Below the pieces are notes generated by a model, which was not told where the DNA came from, made no database searches, and worked only from the letters and a program-made list of their open reading frames with translations. This document shows positions 59,174 to 64,000 of a DNA stretch of 64,000 nucleotides, in pieces (positions within the stretch are counted from its first letter, which is position 1; each line of letters opens with the position of its first letter). Location: NCBI GenBank assembly GCA_028752905.1, contig JAQNBH010000013.1, forward strand, positions 25,695,739-25,759,738, in the 5' to 3' direction. The position numbers and the translations under genes were made by a program. Source of the DNA: Cladorhizidae sp. MBARI D1340-BT2 (lineage: Eukaryota > Porifera > Demospongiae > Poecilosclerida > Cladorhizidae).

Positions 59174-59804
59174 CCACAGTGTGGGCTGCCATTTTCTCCA
59201 CGTGCTACCATAAACAGCATTATACACAAGGCTTTCTGTTACCATTGAAACTTGAATTTTACTTCTGCAAAGATACCATTGAAACTTGAATTTTACAGAT
59301 GCAATGGAAATCACCCAAATGGCATCACTGTGGTTCCTTGGGAGTTCGAGAAGTTGCTGGTATGGCATGTTACTTGTGTAGACACCTTTGCTCCCTCGCA
59401 TATTCTTAATGTCTCCGAAGCAGGGGCAGTAGTATCCTTGGTTGAAGAGAGAGAGAGGGGAAATTACACTGGTTAGAACTGACCCATGGAGCCGAATGTT
59501 GCAAAACAAAATTTAACAGAAGAAGTTACCAGGACAAGAGTCTGTGCTCTCCATGGTTTTTGGTTTCATGTTTAGTTGAAACCCAAAATCAAATTTGGTG
59601 AAACCCAAAAGCAAGTTTGGTGAAACCCAAAAGCAAGTTTGGGTGTAATCCAAATTCAATGAAATCCAAAATTAAGTTTGGTTGAAACCCTAAATCAAGT
59701 TTGAGTGGAACCGAAAGGTGAAATCCAGGACCTTAAGTGTTCATCACTTGTTCTCTGGTGGTGCCGAGGACCTACTTCATAGCTTATGATGAAAACTCAC
59801 CCAC
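59174..59804 (+). repeat. Fourth, partial copy of the GT92-bearing unit
   Basis: Matches the reverse complement of 23345-24075. It carries the LINE C-terminal piece (HPNGITVVPWEFEKLLVWHV, DTFAPSH; 59281-59477) and the GAAACCCAAA repeat (59570-59720). It stops at ACTCACCCAC (59804), exactly where the retroelement LTR starts. In the other units the sequence continues with TAACTCTC, so the rest probably lies beyond the retroelement. Confidence 0.8.
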
Positions 59805-60257
59805 TGTTGTGCGCGTCTTACAAATATCAGCTCAAAACGGATGCTCAACCTCGACCTTAAGCTTTGGTTGCTAACCCGGTTTCAGTTAAGTGGTAATTGC
59901 TGCCACCAGAGTTCTACAATTACCCCTTCTTCACAGATACAAGGTTCTTAGGCCTTAAGAATATCTTAGTAATTGTTAAGCATAAGTATAGAGTAGAACT
60001 GAATCACGTGGGCTCGGCTGGGACTTTAAATAGACTCCAGCCGGGCAACTAAAATATGACCAAATAAGGTAACAGTTATAAATAGATGCGTGAGAGTAGA
60101 ATAGGGTAAAGTGGTGTATGAACCAGTACTCCGTTATATATACATTGGTGATACAGATATCAAAGTGTTAAGAGTGATACAGGGAAATAATAATAACACT
60201 TACACATATCACACTTACACATACATAAATGTTCATGTCCGATTCTGTGGCATGACA
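59805..60257 (-). repeat. 3' LTR of the Gmr1-like gypsy element
   Basis: On the minus strand it begins TGTCATGCCACAG (60257) and ends GCGCACAACA (59805), giving TG...CA termini and 453 bp. CTATTTAAAG near 60030 is a possible TATA box. The boundaries are fixed on one side by the purine tract and on the other by the break in the unit homology. Confidence 0.75.
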
Positions 60258-63200
60258 CTCCCCCCTTCCTCTGGAGGCCAATGGCCATCTGATAAAAGAT
60301 GAGTGGATAGGGAAGCAGTCCAGACTTGACGAGACAGCCCATCCGCGTTGCCGTTGGTATGTCCAGGTCTGTACTTGATGGAGAACGTGAATGGCTGTAG
60401 GCGAAGAGCCCATCTTGCTAGCCGCCCATTTGTTGATTTGTTGGAGTCAAGAAATGTTAGGGCCTTATGGTCAGTGACGATGGTGAATGATCTACCAATG
60501 AGGTGACTCGCAAAGTGATCGAATGAGTCAACAATGGCTACTCTGTTGCTGCATATTTTGTTTCCCTTGGAAGCAGTTTTCTGGAGAAGAACGCCACAGG
60601 TTTTTCTCCATCGTCTCTGGAAACACTTAGAACGGCTCCAATCCCATGGGATGAAGCGTCAGTCTGCAAGATGTATGTATCTTCCTGTGTCGGAATAGTG
60701 AGGGAAGGTATAGAACATAAGACATCTTTTAAGTATGTGAACTCATCCTGAAGTTCTTGAGACCACTCCACAATTGCTGGTTCTGTTTTCCTTGTGGCTG
60801 ATGTGAGAGCTTTGGTATGTCCGGCATAGTTGTCCACGAATCTTCTATAATAGCCGGTCAGTCCAAGGAATGACCTGACATCTGTCTTGGAGATTGGCCT
60901 CACAAAGTTCTGGACTGCTGTCACCTTGCTCTCGTCTGGTTGAACTAGTCCTCTGCCTACAATGTGTCCAAGGTAAGTGCAGGAAGCAGAGGCCCATACA
61001 CATTTTGTAGGCTTAGCTGTCAGTCCTATCTCCCTGAGACGGCTCAGCACTGTAGACAGATGTTGCATGTGGTCAGTCCAGCTGTTGCTAAAAATAACAA
61101 TATCGTCTATGTATGCTCTCGCACAGAAAAGTAGTTCCGAAAGTACAATGTCCATGAGTCGTTGGAAAGTTGAGGGGGCATTGCGTAGCCCGAAAGGCAA
61201 AAAGAGGTACTCGAATTTGCCCCACTCCGTACAAAAGGCTGTCTTCTCGATGTCAGCGTCTGACATAGGCACTTGGTGGAAACCTTTATTTAAGTCAAGC
61301 TTCGAGAGGTACTTGGCTTTCCCCAGGCAGTCAATTATGTCCTCTACACGAGGCATCAGGTATGGATCTGGCACAGTTACTTTGTTTATTCTCCTGAAGT
61401 CCACACATAGGCGAACAGAACCATCCTTCTTGCGTACTGGCAGGATTGGAGAAGACCAGGGACTCAAAGAAGGACGGATGATCCCTGCTTCTGCCAGTGT
61501 TCTCACTTCTGTCTGTAACTGTTCCTTCCAACTTGCTGCCAACCGGTATGGTGCAGACCTGAGTGGGGGAGAATCACCAGTGTTAATAACATGTTTCAGA
61601 ATAGAAACTCTACCAGATGTTGGGTTGATGATATCTGTAAAGGTATCCAAGAGCTCCTCCAGTTCCTTCCTCTGTGCCGGCTCTAGATCTCCATAACTCT
61701 GCTCAGCTTCAGTGTGGGACTCATCATCTCGCTCGTCCTCATCTGCCACGACCACTCTTAGTACTCTGGCATCTGGAGTTGTCCACTTCCTGAGCATATT
61801 GATGTGAACTATCTGTGGCTTGCTACGTCTCCCTGGAATGGCTAACTGATAGGATACAGGGGAGAGCTTGTCTATCACTTCGAATGGCCCATTCCATGAG
61901 TCATCCAGCTTGCCAACTAAACCAGGCACACGCATGAGTACCATTGATCCAATCTCTAGCTCTCTGGGTTTTGCCTTCCTGTCATAAGACTCCTTCATTT
62001 TTTCTTTAGCGGCTGACTCTCTCTCACTAGCAAGTTGGGACATGGCTTTCATTCTTTCCCTCAATTGCTCCACCCATTCATGAAGGGACTTCTCAGGCAA
62101 ATCACCATCTAACCAACTCTGCTTGAACAATTCAAGTGGACCCCTAACATCCCAACCATAAATCAACTCGAAAGGGGTGAAACCCATGACAGAATGCGGT
62201 ACAGACCGGTATGCAAAGAGCAGATACTTTAAGTAAATATCCCATTCATTCCTCTCGACTCCTGACTTCCTGATCATGGCCTTAAAGGACGCATGCCAGC
62301 GTTCCAGCATCCCATCTGTTTCTGGGTGATAAGGGGAGGTACGGATAGGCTTAATTTGCAGCAGGTCACACACACTTGCACCTAGGGCACCTACAAAGGA
62401 GGGACCCTTGTCAGTTAGAATCTCATCTGGCAAGCCTGTATGAGAAAATACTTCAATCATGGCTTCAGCTATTGTCTTGGCATCAGCTTGTCTCATTGGA
62501 ATTGCATCGGGATATTTGGTTGCATAACACATGCAGGTGAGAACATATTTAGATCCCGACTTAGTTCTGGGCATAGGGCCAACTACATCAAAGGCTAGCC
62601 GGACAGTGATAACCGGCAATGGTAAGAGTGGGGCTTTTCCTTGATCATTCCTAGCTGCACGTTGGCACTGAGGGCAAGAGGCACACAAATGCTTAATATC
62701 TCTGCTAATACCAGGCCAAGTGAAGTGTCGTCTGATATGGGAAGTGGTCTTTTTGACTCCTAGATGACCAGCAAGGGGGTTGGAATGGGCTAAAGCTAGT
62801 ATGCTCTTCCGCCTACCCTGTGGAATCACCACTCTCTTCCACCCTGTACCCAACTCATCACTCTCCATATGTATAATCAACCGATCTTCCCTTGTATAGC
62901 CTTTCTCTTGCTTGTCCGCTAACTGTCTTACGTTCTTCAGAGACGTGTCTTCCTCTTGCTGTTGTATGAGCAGAGTACGGTCGTCATGTCCGTCATCTGG
63001 CGGAGGTAGAGGAAGCTGAAACTTGTCTTCCTCGGGAGTGGCTTGCAGGTGGTTGAGGTGGTTGTCATTCTCAAAGAGTGAATCATCAAATTCGTAAATA
63101 TCGTCTAGGCTCAGTGGCTCAGACCCAGAGGCAGCAGTAGCAGCCTCATCCTTTTCTTGTTCTTCTTCCTCGGCTGCCTGTTTCCTGGTCACCCTGATCC

Positions 63201-64000
63201 TATTGGAAAGGTTTCTTTCCTTCTCCTGATCTTCTGAAAGCTGCACTAGAAATTTATGCAATTTTAAATCAGTACCTAATAGAGCATGATCACCAGAGGC
63301 ATTGAAAACAGCCACTTCCTTGTGGATGGACCTGTCTCTCACGTGTATCCAGACTTTGGCAATTAGACACGTCTTGGTAGATCCGTCTGCCATGGAGATT
63401 ACGGTGTGGTCTCCGGTGTGGAGACTCTTGGGGATGAGGTCAGGATGCACTGTGGTGAGGTCAGCACTGGAATCCACCACGAGTTTGGAGCACTCTACAT
63501 CCCCTATCTTACCCACAACATAAATGGTCTGACCCTTTGGTTGTGGAGAACGTATCCTTCTGATCTTCTTGGGGCAGTCAGGATTTTTATGACCTTTCTC
63601 CCCACATCCGTAACAAGTAGGAATCTTTGGATTGTCTGTTGTGAGGCTGTCTGTCCGGGTCTTATTCCTTTCAAACTGTTGTTGTCTACCCTGGGTGGGA
63701 GCGTGCTCTGACCGGTTGGACCCCCAATCTCTCCTCTGGCCATTGCCTCCTGAATGGTCGGTGTCTTTCCTCTCATATCGTGCAGTGTAACCAGAGCGAG
63801 ACTTCCAGGGATTGATCCGGTAGAACTCCTCTGCCAAATGTGCAGCAGTGATTCCATCCTTGGCATTCCTCCCTAAGACATAGGTACGACATTCTGTAGT
63901 TAAAATAGACAAAAATTTAGACATAGAAAGTGTGGAGACAAAGTCTAGGATGGTAGTGCATCCTTCCAGCCCTCTCTTAAACTTCTCCTCGAAACGTATC
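60233..64000 (-). pseudogene. Ty3/gypsy polyprotein with Gmr1 order: PR-INT-RT-RH
   Basis: An open frame runs from the window edge to 60538; residues are numbered from the Met at 63924. Order: capsid end with TYVLGRNAKDGITAAHLAEE (14-33); zinc knuckle CYGCGEKGHKNPDC (104-117); protease LVVDSSADLTTV (148-159), with DSS where DSG/DTG is usual; integrase H380, H387, C417, C420, then D446, D505, E541 (DD35E); a GPY/F-like module (about 660-715). Reverse transcriptase follows with LDLNKGFHQ (D877) and YIDD (938-941), then RNase H from D1089. A TAG at about 60535 ends the frame; RNase H homology (TDHKAL, NADGLSR) continues in another frame to 60233, so one small lesion interrupts the end. The 5' part lies beyond the window. 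It otherwise looks young. Confidence 0.9.
60258..60271 (-). other. Polypurine tract
   Basis: GAGGAAGGGGGGAG on the minus strand directly precedes the LTR, the normal site of plus-strand priming in LTR elements. Confidence 0.75.

Noticed and set aside
60977..61696. 239-codon plus-strand frame
   Set aside because: Antisense shadow of the reverse transcriptase region of the gypsy polyprotein.

Overview
The window is AT-rich, intron-poor animal DNA made almost entirely of repeats. Several things point to an invertebrate metazoan, and I lean to a marine sponge with only moderate confidence. These are a family 92 glycosyltransferase, hAT, piggyBac and Merlin DNA transposons, Ty3/gypsy elements including one of Gmr1 type, several decayed non-LTR retrotransposon (LINE) ends, long ATT microsatellites and CTAG-rich words. 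There are no operons, rRNA genes or CRISPR arrays. Boundaries and family calls come from reading translations, inverted repeats and target-site duplications by eye; no database search was run.

Layout. (1) 93-1607 is one arm of a 1.5 kb inverted repeat whose partner is at 40588-42088; each arm holds a LINE C-terminus and an LTR-like end. (2) 1608-9640 is unit A: a frameshifted GT92 glycosyltransferase, a LINE C-terminus, tandem repeats and a decayed hAT transposase. (3) 9625-12125 holds a microsatellite, a second LINE C-terminus and mostly unassigned sequence. (4) 12130-27775 is the left copy of a large direct duplication. Its hAT remnant is split by a TTAA-flanked element that itself contains a hAT element, and unit B follows with an intact GT92 gene on the minus strand. 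(5) 27776-48335 is a transposon graveyard: three hAT transposases of different types, four gypsy fragments, two TTAA-type elements, the right inverted-repeat arm, an ATT/GTT microsatellite and a 1.1 kb minisatellite. (6) 48340-58945 is the right copy of the duplication, with unit C and a second intact GT92 gene. (7) 58801-59172 is a Merlin-type transposase remnant, followed by a fourth, truncated copy of the unit (59174-59804). (8) 59805-64000 is a large Ty3/gypsy element on the minus strand that leaves the window. Its order is zinc knuckle, protease, integrase, reverse transcriptase, RNase H, so the integrase precedes the reverse transcriptase as in Gmr1 elements.

The only plausible host genes are the two GT92 copies, which differ at about four of 447 residues. 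Their N-terminal stalk contains a 45-residue internal duplication that copy A lacks. Their upstream region carries two ACCGGAAGT boxes inside what looks like the start of an LTR. Everything else is mobile DNA, much of it nested, and the paralogous copies supply empty sites that let insertions and deletions be ordered.
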